Shown here in pieces: positions 9,145 to 18,147 of a stretch of 64,000 nt of DNA. The notes beneath the pieces are model-generated. The model made no database searches. It worked only from the letters and a program-made list of their open reading frames with translations, and was not told where the DNA came from. Numbering within the stretch: position 1 is the first letter of the stretch; every line of letters starts with the position of its first letter. Origin of the DNA: Burkholderia sp. USMB20 (GTDB taxonomy: Bacteria > Pseudomonadota > Gammaproteobacteria > Burkholderiales > Burkholderiaceae); NCBI RefSeq assembly GCF_000949135.2, contig NZ_JTAN02000019.1:1-64000 (forward strand), written 5' to 3'. The translations under genes and the position numbers were made by a program.

Positions 9145-10065
9145 ATGGAGACATCCACATACCCGCAAGCCCCGCGCTACGCCCGCCGCGCCTGGCACGC
9201 GCTCGTCGCGGCGCTATGCGTCGGCTGGAGCGCGCTGTCGTTCGGCGCGGACGGCGCCGACGGCGCGGTGGCCCTGCTCGACCGTTACCACAGCCTCGGC
9301 GAGCAACTGAAGAACAACCCGTTCCACCGCCCGCTGTACCTCGAATCGTCCGAGGCATCTTCATCGCTGAAGGGCGATATCTACGCGGTCGTCGACTATC
9401 CGTTCGCCGTCGTGAACGGCAAGCTGAACGATCCCGCACAAGGCCCCGCGAACTGGTGCGCGGTGCTGATCCTGCACCTGAACACGAAGTACTGTCACGC
9501 GTCGACAGGCGGCAACGGCCCGGTGCTCGACGTGAACCTCGGCCGCAAGATCGAGCAGAAGCTGTCGGACACCTACCGCGTGCAGTTCCGCTACCGCGTG
9601 GCCGCCGCGACGCCCGACTACTTCCAGGTCGACCTGACCGCCGACAGCGGCCCGATGGGCACGAAGGATTACCGGATCGCGCTGGAGGCCGTGCCGGTCG
9701 GCGCGTCGCGCACGTTCCTGCACCTCACGTATTCGTACGGCTTCGGCACGGTCGGCCGCATGGCGATGAAGACCTACCTCGCGACGGTCGGCAGCGACAA
9801 GGTCGGGTTCACGGCCGCGAGCGGCGCATCGGCTGCGCAGCCGCAATACATCGGCGGCGTGCGCGGCTTGCTGGAGCGCAACACGATGCGCTACTACCTC
9901 GCGATCGACACGTATCTCGCGACGCTCGACAAGCCGCTCGACCAGCGCCTCGCGCGCTGGTTCGACGCGACCGAGCAGTATCCGCAGCAACTGCACGAAG
10001 TCGAGCGCGGCGCGTATCTGCAGATGAAGGCGCAGGAGGTGCAGCGGCAGCAGACGGCGCGATGA
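9145..10065 (+). CDS. Exported protein of unknown function
   Basis: A 306-residue protein. Residues 12-35 form a probable Sec signal peptide (RRAWHALVAALCVGWSALSFGA). The mature part has alternating strands and helices; the segment with FRYRVAAATPDYFQVDL to LHLTYSYGFG resembles a START/SRPBCC-like hydrophobic-ligand fold, but this is only an impression. The frame is open upstream to 8887, but the ATG at 9145 gives the clean signal peptide. Periplasmic location is inferred. Confidence 0.75.
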   Translation: METSTYPQAPRYARRAWHALVAALCVGWSALSFGADGADGAVALLDRYHSLGEQLKNNPFHRPLYLESSEASSSLKGDIYAVVDYPFAVVNGKLNDPAQGPANWCAVLILHLNTKYCHASTGGNGPVLDVNLGRKIEQKLSDTYRVQFRYRVAAATPDYFQVDLTADSGPMGTKDYRIALEAVPVGASRTFLHLTYSYGFGTVGRMAMKTYLATVGSDKVGFTAASGASAAQPQYIGGVRGLLERNTMRYYLAIDTYLATLDKPLDQRLARWFDATEQYPQQLHEVERGAYLQMKAQEVQRQQTAR

Positions 10066-10093
10066 CGCCGGCTGCCGCGCGCTGCTCGGCGTC
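10064..10093. terminator. Possible bidirectional hairpin terminator
   Basis: Inverted repeat GACGCCG ... CGGCGTC (7-bp arms, 16-base loop) between convergent genes ending at 10065 and 10096. No T-run, so only a weak candidate. Confidence 0.3.
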
Positions 10094-10095
10094 GA

Positions 10096-11247
10096 TCAGT
10101 TCGACGCGCCGCCGACCGTGCGAATGCTGTGCCACTGCCCCTGTTCGACGCGGAACAGCGTGTAGGGCGGCTTGATCAGGTCGCCGCGCTCGTCGAACGA
10201 GATCTTCCCGGTCACGCCCGTGACCGACACGCCCGGCAGGCTCGCGACGATCTTGCTGCGGTCGAGCGAATCGGCCTTGCGGATCGCCGCGATCATCGCG
10301 AGCGCCGCGTCATACGCAAACGGCGCATACAGCTCGACGTCCTGGTTGAAGCGCGCCTTGTAGCGCTGCGCGAACGCGATCGCCGACGGCAGCTTGTCGA
10401 GCGCCGGCCCCGGCTCGAGATCCTGCGTACCTTCGCCCGCATTGCCGGCGATCTTCAGGAACGCATTGCTTTTCAGCGCGCCGGCGCCGAACAGCTGCGC
10501 GCGGATGCCGAGCGAGCGCATCTGCTTGACGAGCATCGCGCCCTGTTCGTCGAGGCCGCCGAAGAACAGCAGGTCGATGTTGTTGCTCTTCATCGTGGTC
10601 AGGATGCCGCGGAAATCGACCGCCTTGTCGTTCGTGTATTCGCGGCCGACGATGGTGCCGTGCGCGTCCTTCACACCTTTCTCGAATGCGTCCGCGAGCC
10701 CCTGGCCGAATGCGGTGCGGTCGTCGATGATGCCGATCCGCCTGGCCTTCAGCTGCTCGACCGCGAAGCGTCCGGCGACCACGCCGCCGACGCCGTCGTG
10801 CCCCATCGTGCGGAACACGTTCTTGAAGCCCTGCATCGTCAGTTGCGGATTGGTCGAGCCGGGCGTGATCATCGCGACGTTCGCCTGCTTGTAGACGGCC
10901 GACGCGGGGATGCTGCAGCCCGAGTTGTAGTGGCCGACCACGCCGACCACGCCGTCGTCGACGAGCTTCTGGCCGACCTGGATCGCGATGCGCGGATCGG
11001 CCTGGTCGTCCTGCACGTCGAGCACGAAGCGCACGGGCTTGCCGCCGATGGTCGGGTGTTTCGCGTTCTCCTCGTCGAGCGCGAGCTGCGCGCCGTATTG
11101 CAGGTCCTTGCCGACGCGCGCGACCGGGCCCGTCAGCGGGCCGGCGAAGCCGATCTTGACGGTTTCCGGGTCCGCGGCCTGCGCGGACGCGGTGACCGTG
11201 CCGATCGAGCAGACGGCCAGCCATGCCAGCCAGTTACGACGATTCAT
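10096..11247 (-). CDS. Branched-chain amino-acid type ABC transporter binding protein
   Basis: A 383-residue periplasmic binding protein of the LivK/LivJ family. A signal peptide ending ASAQA-A is followed by VKIGFAGPLTGPVARVGKDL, the family's first strand, and by GVVGHYNSGCSIPAS and MITPGSTNPQLT in the hinge region. It lies 36 bases downstream of the FAD oxidase gene in the same direction, with a GGAGG ribosome site, so the two form an operon divergent from the MocR regulator at 12745. The transporter's permease and ATPase genes are not in this window, so this protein may feed a shared Liv system. Confidence 0.9.
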   Translation of the reverse strand: MNRRNWLAWLAVCSIGTVTASAQAADPETVKIGFAGPLTGPVARVGKDLQYGAQLALDEENAKHPTIGGKPVRFVLDVQDDQADPRIAIQVGQKLVDDGVVGVVGHYNSGCSIPASAVYKQANVAMITPGSTNPQLTMQGFKNVFRTMGHDGVGGVVAGRFAVEQLKARRIGIIDDRTAFGQGLADAFEKGVKDAHGTIVGREYTNDKAVDFRGILTTMKSNNIDLLFFGGLDEQGAMLVKQMRSLGIRAQLFGAGALKSNAFLKIAGNAGEGTQDLEPGPALDKLPSAIAFAQRYKARFNQDVELYAPFAYDAALAMIAAIRKADSLDRSKIVASLPGVSVTGVTGKISFDERGDLIKPPYTLFRVEQGQWHSIRTVGGASN

Positions 11248-11283
11248 GATGCCTCCTTGCAGTGGTGGAAGTGGCGGCGCGCG

Positions 11284-12513
11284 TCAGAATCGCGCGGCCC
11301 GGTAGGGGGTGAGATCCAGCGGCGGCGCACGTTGCGCGACGAGATCGGCGACGATCCGCCCGGTGATGCCGGCGAGCGTGACGCCGAGATGCTGGTGGCC
11401 GAACGCGTGGATCACGCGCTCGCTGCGCCGCGCGCGGCCGATCACGGGTACGCCGTCCGGCAGCGTGGGCCGAAAGCCGAGCCAGCTGCGCGTCGGCGCG
11501 CCGAGCGATGGCAGTGCCTCGCGCGCGGAGCGGGTGAGCAGCGCGACCAGCGAGCGGTTCATGCCGGCGTCGAAGCCGCCGAGTTCGACGGTGCCGGCCG
11601 CGCGCAATCCTTCGTCGAGCGGCGTCATGTAGAACCCGCGCTCGGCCCAGCCGACCGGCCGCGTGACGATCTGCTCGTGCGCGGCGAACTGCACGTGGTA
11701 GCCGCGCTCGGTGTCGAGCGGCACGGTGTCGCCGCACGCGGCGGCGAATGCGCGCGAGCGGGCGCCGGCGGCAATCACCACATGATCGAAGCGGCGCACG
11801 GTGCCGCCCGCATGCAGGCTCACGCCGTCGCCGACGGGCTCGATCCGTTCGACCTGCGCGCGTTCGAGCGTCGCGCCGCCGGTTGCCAGGTGCGCGAACA
11901 GTTCGCCGAGGAACCCGCAGGGATCGGAGAAATGCCAGCTCCCGTGGAACAGCACGCCGCGCGTGAAGATCGGCGCGAGCGCGGGCTCGAGCCGGCGGAT
12001 CGCGTCCGCGTCGAGCGTGTCGAACGGCACGCCGAGCCGGCGCCGCAGCGCGAGCGACGGCTGCGCGGCGTCGAACGACGCCTGCCGTGCGTACAGATAC
12101 AGGCATTCGCGCGGCCGCACGAATGCCGCGAGCCGCGACGGCGCGAGCAACGGCGCATAGCCGTCGGCGGCGCGCGTCAGCAGCGCGGCCAGCGCGCTCG
12201 CGCTGCGCGCGTGATGCGCGGGCGTCGACGCGACGAGGAACCGTGCGAGCCACGGCGCGCCGCGCAGCAGGTAAGGCCAGCGGATGCGCAGCGGGCTGTC
12301 GGCGCCGAACAGGAAGTGCGGCATGTCGCGGAACACGGACGGGCCGTTGACGGGCACGCAGCCATACGGCGCGAACGTCGCGGCGTTGCCGAACGACGCG
12401 CCATGGCCGACGCCGGCCGGATCGAACAGCGTGACGCGGTGCCCGTCGCGCTGCAGCCAGGCCGCCGCGCCGAGTCCGATGAAACCTGCACCCACGATGG
12501 CGATGTTCGCCAT
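11284..12513 (-). CDS. FAD-dependent D-amino-acid dehydrogenase-like oxidase
   Basis: A 409-residue flavoprotein of the DAO/DadA family, which oxidises D-amino acids or imino acids to oxo acids. The N-terminal Rossmann motif IVGAGFIGLGAA and the DGHRVTLFD strand mark the FAD site. The C-terminal region GFRPTLPDGVPVIGRA and HAFGHQHLGVTLA fits DadA. Start at 12513 places the FAD motif at residue 4, as usual for the family, with an AGGAGAGG ribosome site. First gene of an operon with the binding protein downstream. Substrate unknown; a D-amino acid or hydroxyproline derivative fits the transporter and MocR neighbours. Confidence 0.85.
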   Translation of the reverse strand: MANIAIVGAGFIGLGAAAWLQRDGHRVTLFDPAGVGHGASFGNAATFAPYGCVPVNGPSVFRDMPHFLFGADSPLRIRWPYLLRGAPWLARFLVASTPAHHARSASALAALLTRAADGYAPLLAPSRLAAFVRPRECLYLYARQASFDAAQPSLALRRRLGVPFDTLDADAIRRLEPALAPIFTRGVLFHGSWHFSDPCGFLGELFAHLATGGATLERAQVERIEPVGDGVSLHAGGTVRRFDHVVIAAGARSRAFAAACGDTVPLDTERGYHVQFAAHEQIVTRPVGWAERGFYMTPLDEGLRAAGTVELGGFDAGMNRSLVALLTRSAREALPSLGAPTRSWLGFRPTLPDGVPVIGRARRSERVIHAFGHQHLGVTLAGITGRIVADLVAQRAPPLDLTPYRAARF

Positions 12514-12563
12514 GTCGCCTCTCCTCCGGCACGCGTGATTCACACAAAGATGGGATAAAGAAT

Positions 12564-12584
12564 CACACAGTAATTTTTTGTGTG
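12564..12584. promoter_or_regulatory. Palindromic element CACACA-N9-TGTGTG
   Basis: Inverted repeat with 6-base arms between the divergent oxidase and MocR genes. The half site TTTTGTGTG recurs at 12722-12730, and its complement CACACAAAG at 12541-12549. Three related half-sites in one divergent promoter suggest a repressor or MocR binding array. Confidence 0.5.
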
Positions 12585-12593
12585 CAATCAAAA

Positions 12594-12693
12594 AGCGATT
12601 GTATGGCGCTAGCGTTTACCCGATTTCAACTGGCTGTTTTGACTGACCTTTCGGCTGACGTTTGACCGGAAGGGGATGTCATATACAATCGCT
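12594..12693. promoter_or_regulatory. 11-bp inverted repeat in the divergent promoter
   Basis: AGCGATTGTAT (12594-12604) and its exact reverse complement ATACAATCGCT (12683-12693) are 78 bases apart between the oxidase operon and the MocR gene at 12745. An exact match this long in a short AT-rich intergenic stretch suggests paired operators for the MocR dimer acting on both promoters. Confidence 0.55.
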
Positions 12694-12744
12694 GAGCAGC
12701 CTTGAACGGCAGACAAACGCTTTTTGTGTGGATACAGGCGACGA

Positions 12745-14157
12745 ATGGCAGCAGACAAATTTTCCGGTGAGCGCGACGGCGACGCGCCGGCGCAGGCGAA
12801 GCGGCCGACCTATGTCGAGGTATCGAGTTCGATCGAGGCGGAAATCCGCAACGGCATGTACCCCCCGGGCAGCCGCCTGCCGCCGCAGCGCCAGCTCGCG
12901 ACCGAGCTCGGCATCAACGTGTCGACCGTGTCGCGCGCGTACAAGGAGCTGCAGCTGCGCGGCCTCGTGATCGGCAGCAAGCGGCGCGGGTCGCTCGTCA
13001 CCGGCGGCGCGATGCCGAGCATCGAGCCGGCCCGCGCGTCGCTCGCGGCGGGCAACGGGGTGATCGACCTGACGGTGAACCGGCCGGCGACCGGCGAGTT
13101 TCTGGCGTGCCTCGCGCAGACGTTCGGCACGCTGCCGGCCGATCCGCGGTTCGCGTCGCTGCAGGAATACCAGCCGCCGCAGGGCCCCGACTGGGCGCGC
13201 GCCGCGGGCGCGCAGTGGCTGGCCGCGCCGGGCTTCACGCCGTCGCGCGACCAGGTGGTCGTCACGAGCGGCGCGCAGCACGGGCTTTATGCGGTGCTGA
13301 ACAGCCTGATCGGCACCGACGGCGTGATCGTCGCCGACCGGCTCACGTATTACGGCCTGAAGGCGCTCGCGCCGGTGTTCCAGTTCGAGATCGTCAGCGC
13401 GCCGGCCGACGACGACGGCCTGCTGCCCGACGAGATCGAGCGGATCTGCCAGCGCATGCCGGTCAAGGCGATCTTCGTCGTGCCGAACCTGCAGAACCCG
13501 ACCGTGACGACGATGAGCCTCGCGCGCCGCATGGCGCTCGTCGACGTCGCGCGCCGCCATCACGTGACGATCATCGAGGACGACGTGTACGGGCCGCTCG
13601 TGCGCGACCGGCTGCCGGCGATCGCGGGCTTGTGTCCCGAGCTCACGTTCCATATCGGCGCGACGTCGAAGATCCTCGCGCCCGGGCTGCGCCTCGGCTA
13701 CCTGAGCTGCCCGCGCGACAGCGTCGCGCTGTGCGCGGAAGCGGTGCGCACCACCGCGTGGATGCCCGCGCCGACGTCGATGCTGATCGCGACGGTGTGG
13801 ATCGAGAACGGCACCGCCGAGCGGATCATGAGCGCGCAGCTGGCGGAGATCCGCGCGCGCGTCGATCTTGCGCGGGAACTGCTGCCGGCCGGGCACCTGA
13901 AGTCGGATCCCGCATGCATGTTCGTGTGGCTGCGGCTGCCGCCACCGTGGCGGGCCGACGACTTCGCCGCGAACGCGAAGGCCCGCGGCGTGATCGTGAT
14001 GCCGTCGTCGACGTTCGCGGTGGATCGCGCGGAAATCGAGCACGGCGTGCGCATCAATCTCGCGTGTCCGGCGACCCGCGACGAGCTCGTGAACGGGCTG
14101 CGGATTCTTGCCGGCACGCTGAAGGACCGGCCGCGCGCGCTGTTCGGGTCGATCTGA
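12745..14157 (+). CDS. MocR-type regulator (GntR HTH plus aminotransferase domain)
   Basis: A 470-residue protein. A GntR winged helix occupies residues 25-95 (IRNGMYPPGSRLPPQRQLA, then ELGINVSTVSRAYKELQLRG). A fold-type I aminotransferase domain follows from about 120, with the PLP lysine in HIGATSKILAPGLRLGYL. Proteins of this class bind PLP and sense amino acids or related amines, usually controlling the gene divergent to them. Here that is the FAD oxidase and binding-protein operon, and the intergenic region carries matching inverted repeats. Start at ATG 12745. Confidence 0.9.
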   Translation: MAADKFSGERDGDAPAQAKRPTYVEVSSSIEAEIRNGMYPPGSRLPPQRQLATELGINVSTVSRAYKELQLRGLVIGSKRRGSLVTGGAMPSIEPARASLAAGNGVIDLTVNRPATGEFLACLAQTFGTLPADPRFASLQEYQPPQGPDWARAAGAQWLAAPGFTPSRDQVVVTSGAQHGLYAVLNSLIGTDGVIVADRLTYYGLKALAPVFQFEIVSAPADDDGLLPDEIERICQRMPVKAIFVVPNLQNPTVTTMSLARRMALVDVARRHHVTIIEDDVYGPLVRDRLPAIAGLCPELTFHIGATSKILAPGLRLGYLSCPRDSVALCAEAVRTTAWMPAPTSMLIATVWIENGTAERIMSAQLAEIRARVDLARELLPAGHLKSDPACMFVWLRLPPPWRADDFAANAKARGVIVMPSSTFAVDRAEIEHGVRINLACPATRDELVNGLRILAGTLKDRPRALFGSI

Positions 14158-14893
14158 CGCGCGCCGTTCGCGCCGAGCCAACCCGCAACAACTTCGACGA
14201 TCCGCCGCGGCAGCGGCGCTGTGCCGTCACGCAGGCGTGACATCGCGTGCAGCGGTGGCGGCTGGCGGTTCGCCGCCTGTATCGGGCCGGCCGATGGTGA
14301 TCCTCACGCCGGGCGTCGGCGAACGGCCCGCATGCCTTGTTTTCACCGGAGCGCGGCCGCATCTCGTCCGGGCCCGATTCCCCGACCATCGAGACACGCG
14401 CTGGCGCGCGTGCCAATCGCCGCGGCGTTCTGGCGTGATTTTCACGGCTGCACGATCGCGGGTCGGCGCAACCCATCCCTGCCGGGCCTGTACTGCATTG
14501 CCGGATGCCGCGGACGCAACCGCGAACTGCGCGATCACCCGGTACCCCCTCGAATCCCCAGCCGCCGCCTCCCCAGCCGCTGCGTCAATTCATAAGACGT
14601 ACAGTTCGCCCGAAATCGCAAATTCGCGCCGAACTGTACTCTTGTGTGCGTATCCGATGTGTGTACTCCGCGCCAACTGTTCTGCTTTTAAGATTCGATC
14701 ATCAAGTGCACAGTGCCGCAAGCCCAGACGTCACGGGCCGCCCGGCGCATCTTCAAAAGCGAGCCACGGCGATGGAAAAGGCAAAACCGGAGGGAGCAAT
14801 CAGGCATCACGACAGCCCGGTCGGCGGGCAGAACACGCGCGTATTGGACGCGCGCGGAGGGGCGCGCATGCGCGCGCCGGCAGGGAGCATGCG
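14158..14893. other. Long intergenic region between two MocR genes
   Basis: No gene is supported in these 736 bases. The left half is ordinary GC-rich sequence. The right part (14590-14710) is clearly AT-richer and carries an inverted repeat and promoter-like sequence for the MocR gene at 14894; the 5' leader could be up to about 200 bases. Confidence 0.5.
14599..14639. promoter_or_regulatory. 10-bp inverted repeat, probable operator
   Basis: GTACAGTTCG (14599-14608) and exact reverse complement CGAACTGTAC (14630-14639), centre-to-centre 31 bases, about three helical turns. A partial third copy, CAACTGTTC, lies near 14680. Helical phasing and position upstream of the MocR gene suggest an autoregulatory site. 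Confidence 0.55.
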
Positions 14894-16318
14894 ATGAAGC
14901 TCTACGAAAAACTCGCGGACGACATCGAACGCCTGATCCGCCAGGGCGTGTACCGGCACGGCGACCGGATTCCGTCGGTGCGGCAGGCAAGCCAGCAGCA
15001 CCGGATCAGCATCACGACCGTGCTGCACGCGTACCTGCTGCTCGAAAGCCGCGGGCTGCTGGAAAGCCGTCCGCAGTCGGGGTACTTCGTGAACCTGCGG
15101 CGCGACGACAACCATGCACCGGTGCGCGAACTGCGCCCGTCGAAGCCGATCGCGATCTCGTCGTCGGTAGACATGAGCCGGCTCGTGCTGTCGACGCTGC
15201 GCTCGATCGGCACCGACGACGCGGTGCCGCTCGGCTCGCCGTACCCCGACCCGAGCCTGTTCCCGTTCGAGAAGCTGAACCGCTACGCGTATGCGGCCGG
15301 CCGCGACAAGTCGCTGTGGGGCGTGACCGACGGGCTGCCGCCCGGCCATCCGCGCCTGATCCGGCAGATCGCACGGCGCTACCTGGAAAACGGGATGTCG
15401 GTCGACCCGAACGAGATCATCGTGACGGTCGGCGCGACCGAGGCGATCAACCTGTGCCTGCAGGCGGTCGCGAAACCGGGCGACACGATCGCGGTGGAAT
15501 CGCCGACGTTCTACGCGATGCTGCACGCGATCGAACGGATGGGGATGAAGGCGATCGAGGTGGCGACGCATCCGGAATACGGAATCGACATCGCGGCACT
15601 GGCGGCGATCGCGAAGTCGCAGCCGATCGCCGCATGCATGGTGATGCCGAACTTCCAGAATCCGCTCGGTTTCCAGATGCCCGATGAGCGCAAGCGCGAA
15701 CTGGTTGAGTTCGCAACTAAAATCGACATGCCGATCATCGAGAACGGTGTGTATAACGAACTGTATTTCGGCGAGTCGCATCCGAGCACGCTGAAGTCCT
15801 ACGACCGCAGTGGAATCGTGCTGCACTGCGCGTCGTTCTCGAAGAGCCTGACGGCCGCGTACCGGATCGGCTGGGCGTTGCCGGGCCGGTATCGCGATCA
15901 GGTCGAGAAGCTGAAGTTCCTGAACACACTGGCGACGCCGTCGCTGCCGCAGCTGGCGATCGCCGAGTTTCTCGAACGCGACGGCTACGAGCATCACCTG
16001 CGGCGCCTGCGCAAGGCGTATGCGCAACAGGCGAACCTGATGCGCGCGATGGTGTCGCGGTTCTTCCCGGAAGGCACGCGCATCTCGAGCCCGGCGGGCG
16101 GCTACGTGCTGTGGGTCGAGTTGCCGGCGCAGGTCGATGCGATGCGGCTGTACCAGCTCGCGCTGGAGCAGGGAATCACGATCGGTCCGGGCTACATGTT
16201 CTCGATCACCGACAACTACCGCAATTTCATCCGGCTGAACTACAGCAGCCCGTGGTCGCCCGAGATCGAGCAGGCGGTGATCGCGGTCGGCAAGCTCGCG
16301 GCGTCGTGCATGCGGTGA
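14894..16318 (+). CDS. MocR-type regulator, copy 1
   Basis: A 474-residue GntR/aminotransferase regulator. The winged helix covers residues 1-75 (KLYEKLADDIERLIRQGVY, SVRQASQQHRISITTVLHAY). The PLP domain begins about 110, with the Schiff-base lysine in HCASFSKSLTAAYRIGW and TVGATEAINLCL in the cofactor pocket. Although the frame is open from 14237, the ATG at 14894 begins exactly at the family's N-terminus and has GGGAG upstream. A second gene at 51230 encodes almost the same protein. The regulated genes are unknown; nothing related to amino-acid metabolism lies immediately downstream except the LysE exporter on the other strand. Confidence 0.9.
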   Translation: MKLYEKLADDIERLIRQGVYRHGDRIPSVRQASQQHRISITTVLHAYLLLESRGLLESRPQSGYFVNLRRDDNHAPVRELRPSKPIAISSSVDMSRLVLSTLRSIGTDDAVPLGSPYPDPSLFPFEKLNRYAYAAGRDKSLWGVTDGLPPGHPRLIRQIARRYLENGMSVDPNEIIVTVGATEAINLCLQAVAKPGDTIAVESPTFYAMLHAIERMGMKAIEVATHPEYGIDIAALAAIAKSQPIAACMVMPNFQNPLGFQMPDERKRELVEFATKIDMPIIENGVYNELYFGESHPSTLKSYDRSGIVLHCASFSKSLTAAYRIGWALPGRYRDQVEKLKFLNTLATPSLPQLAIAEFLERDGYEHHLRRLRKAYAQQANLMRAMVSRFFPEGTRISSPAGGYVLWVELPAQVDAMRLYQLALEQGITIGPGYMFSITDNYRNFIRLNYSSPWSPEIEQAVIAVGKLAASCMR

Positions 16319-16323
16319 GGCGA

Positions 16324-16352
16324 AGGCCGGTGCGCGTCGCGTGCGCCGGCCT
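16324..16352 (+). terminator. GC hairpin after MocR copy 1
   Basis: Stem AGGCCGG/CCGGCCT (7 bp) directly after the stop codon at 16318. There is no T-run, so it may act as a Rho-linked or convergent terminator. Confidence 0.35.
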
Positions 16353-16406
16353 GCTCGATGCCGATATGCGGGCTGAACCGCGCGCCCGGGCGTCGATGTG
16401 CGGCGA

Positions 16407-17024
16407 TCAGCGACTGCCGCGCGCAATGGCCAGCATCACGCCGAAGCCGACGAGCAACACGCCAAACGTGCGATCGATCCAGTGACGCAAGGACAGCAGG
16501 CGATCGCGGACGGCGTCGGCGGAGAAACAGAGCGCCACGAGACTGAACCAGCCCGCGTGCGCCAGCGCGATGAACAGGCCGTAGCCGATCTGCACCGGTA
16601 ATGGCGTGTCGGGGCGGACCGCCTGCATGAACAGGCTGACGATGAACACGGTGGTTTTCGGATTCAGCGCGTTCGTCAGAAAGCCGGTGCGCAGCGCCGC
16701 CAGATCCGACAGGGGCGCGGCCTGCGTCGCGGGGCGGCCGTCCACGGGTTTGGCCGCGAGCATCTTCGCGCCGAGGTAGATCAGGTAGAGCGCGCCGACG
16801 AGCTTCACGGCATTGAATAGCCACAGCGACTGGCGGATCAGGAGGCCGACGCCGAGCAGCGTGTAGCTCACATGAACCGTCACGCCCAGCCCGATTCCCC
16901 ACGCGGTGAGCAGGCCCGAGCGGCGCGACAGCATCAGGCTGTTGCGCGTGACCATCGCGAAATCCGGCCCGGGGCTGACGACGGCCAGCAGCGTGATGGT
17001 GACTACGACTATCCATTCCGTCAT
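16407..17024 (-). CDS. LysE/RhtB-family amino-acid exporter
   Basis: A 205-residue inner-membrane protein with about six hydrophobic segments. The N-terminus TLLAVVSPGPDFAMVTRNSL is the signature of the LysE/RhtB (homoserine/threonine) exporter family. It is divergent from a LysR-type gene at 17092, the standard arrangement in which the regulator controls the exporter in response to the amino acid. The exported substrate cannot be told from sequence. Confidence 0.9.
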   Translation of the reverse strand: MTEWIVVVTITLLAVVSPGPDFAMVTRNSLMLSRRSGLLTAWGIGLGVTVHVSYTLLGVGLLIRQSLWLFNAVKLVGALYLIYLGAKMLAAKPVDGRPATQAAPLSDLAALRTGFLTNALNPKTTVFIVSLFMQAVRPDTPLPVQIGYGLFIALAHAGWFSLVALCFSADAVRDRLLSLRHWIDRTFGVLLVGFGVMLAIARGSR

Positions 17025-17091
17025 TGCATCGTCCTTTTGAAATTCATCGTGATGAGCGAATATTAGGGATCACGATTCGCGAGGAAAAGCG

Positions 17092-18015
17092 ATGTTTTCT
17101 GACCAGGATGGTGAGCCTGACTCACATGAGGTTCGTACCAATCTGCCGTCGTTGATGGCCCTGCGCTGCTTCGAGGCGGCGGCGCGCCATGAGCATTTCA
17201 GCCGCGCCGCCGATGAACTGCATCTGACGCACGGCGCCGTCAGTCGCGCGGTGCGTCTGCTCGAGGACGATCTCGGTGTGGCGTTGTTCGAGCGGCGCAG
17301 TCGTCGGGTCTTCCTGACCGACGCGGGCCGCAAGCTGGCGCAGGCCGTTCATGACGGCCTGCATCTGATGAAACAGGCCGCGCACGAATTGCGGACCGAG
17401 GCGGCCCGCGCGCAGCGTTGGGTGCTGTCGTGCGAACCGACGCTGCTGATGCGCTGGCTGATTCCGCGCTGGCCGGATTTCCAGGCAGCTTACGCGGGCG
17501 TCGATATCCATCTCGCCGCGGCGGGCGGCCCGTTCTCGTTCGACAACGGCATCGACATGGCGATCCGCCGCAATGACTTTGCGTGGCCCGCCGGCTATCA
17601 CGCGGAGCGACTGTTCGCGGAGAAGGTCGGTCCGGTGTGCCGGCCCGACAAGGTCGATGCGTGGTTTTCAGGCAGTCGGCATGACCGCGCGTTGAAGCGG
17701 GGCGCGCCGCGACTGCATACCCGGACGCGGCCGGACGCATGGAAGGAATGGGCGGCGGCCGCGCATCAGCCGGCGGGAAGCGGACGCGGGCAGATGTTCG
17801 ACCATTTCTATTTCAGCCTTCAGGCGGCCGTCGCGGGGCTGGGTGTCGCGATCGGGCCGTGGCATCTCGTTCGCGACGACCTCGAAAGCGGCGTGCTGGT
17901 CGCGCCGATGGGTTTCGTCGAAGACGGCTCGCACTATTGCCTGCTGACGCCGGAGCCCGTGAAGGACGGAAGCGCACAAGCGGATCTGCTCGGCTGGCTG
18001 AAGGCGATGGCCTGA
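17092..18015 (+). CDS. LysR-family regulator, GcvA-like
   Basis: A 307-residue regulator. The winged HTH lies at residues 20-80: LPSLMALRCFEAAARHEHFS, AADELHLTHGAVSRAVRLLE, LFERRSRRVFLTDAGRKLA. This form, with LTHGAVS, is typical of the GcvA/AmpR subgroup. A co-inducer domain follows. AGGAA lies just before ATG 17092. The 67-base gap to the divergent lysE-type gene makes that exporter the likely target. Confidence 0.9.
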   Translation: MFSDQDGEPDSHEVRTNLPSLMALRCFEAAARHEHFSRAADELHLTHGAVSRAVRLLEDDLGVALFERRSRRVFLTDAGRKLAQAVHDGLHLMKQAAHELRTEAARAQRWVLSCEPTLLMRWLIPRWPDFQAAYAGVDIHLAAAGGPFSFDNGIDMAIRRNDFAWPAGYHAERLFAEKVGPVCRPDKVDAWFSGSRHDRALKRGAPRLHTRTRPDAWKEWAAAAHQPAGSGRGQMFDHFYFSLQAAVAGLGVAIGPWHLVRDDLESGVLVAPMGFVEDGSHYCLLTPEPVKDGSAQADLLGWLKAMA

Positions 18016-18061
18016 CGTGTGAGCCGGACCGTCTTATAGCGCCAGCGACATCCAAAAATCC

Positions 18062-18100
18062 AAAAAAATGGCGCCGCGGCCATTCAGCCCGCGGCGCCAT
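18062..18100 (-). terminator. Strong intrinsic terminator of acnB
   Basis: Perfect 12-bp stem ATGGCGCCGCGG/CCGCGGCGCCAT with a 9-base loop. On the minus strand the stem is followed by a run of seven T. It ends the aconitase transcript and may also stop reads from the convergent LysR gene. Confidence 0.9.
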
Positions 18101-18147
18101 TGCGTATCGCCACGACGGGCATCACCCGCCGTAGCGCGACAGCATGC

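Noticed and set aside
10129-12558. 809-codon open frame across the binding protein and oxidase
   Set aside because: Runs antisense through two well-supported genes and the gap between them.
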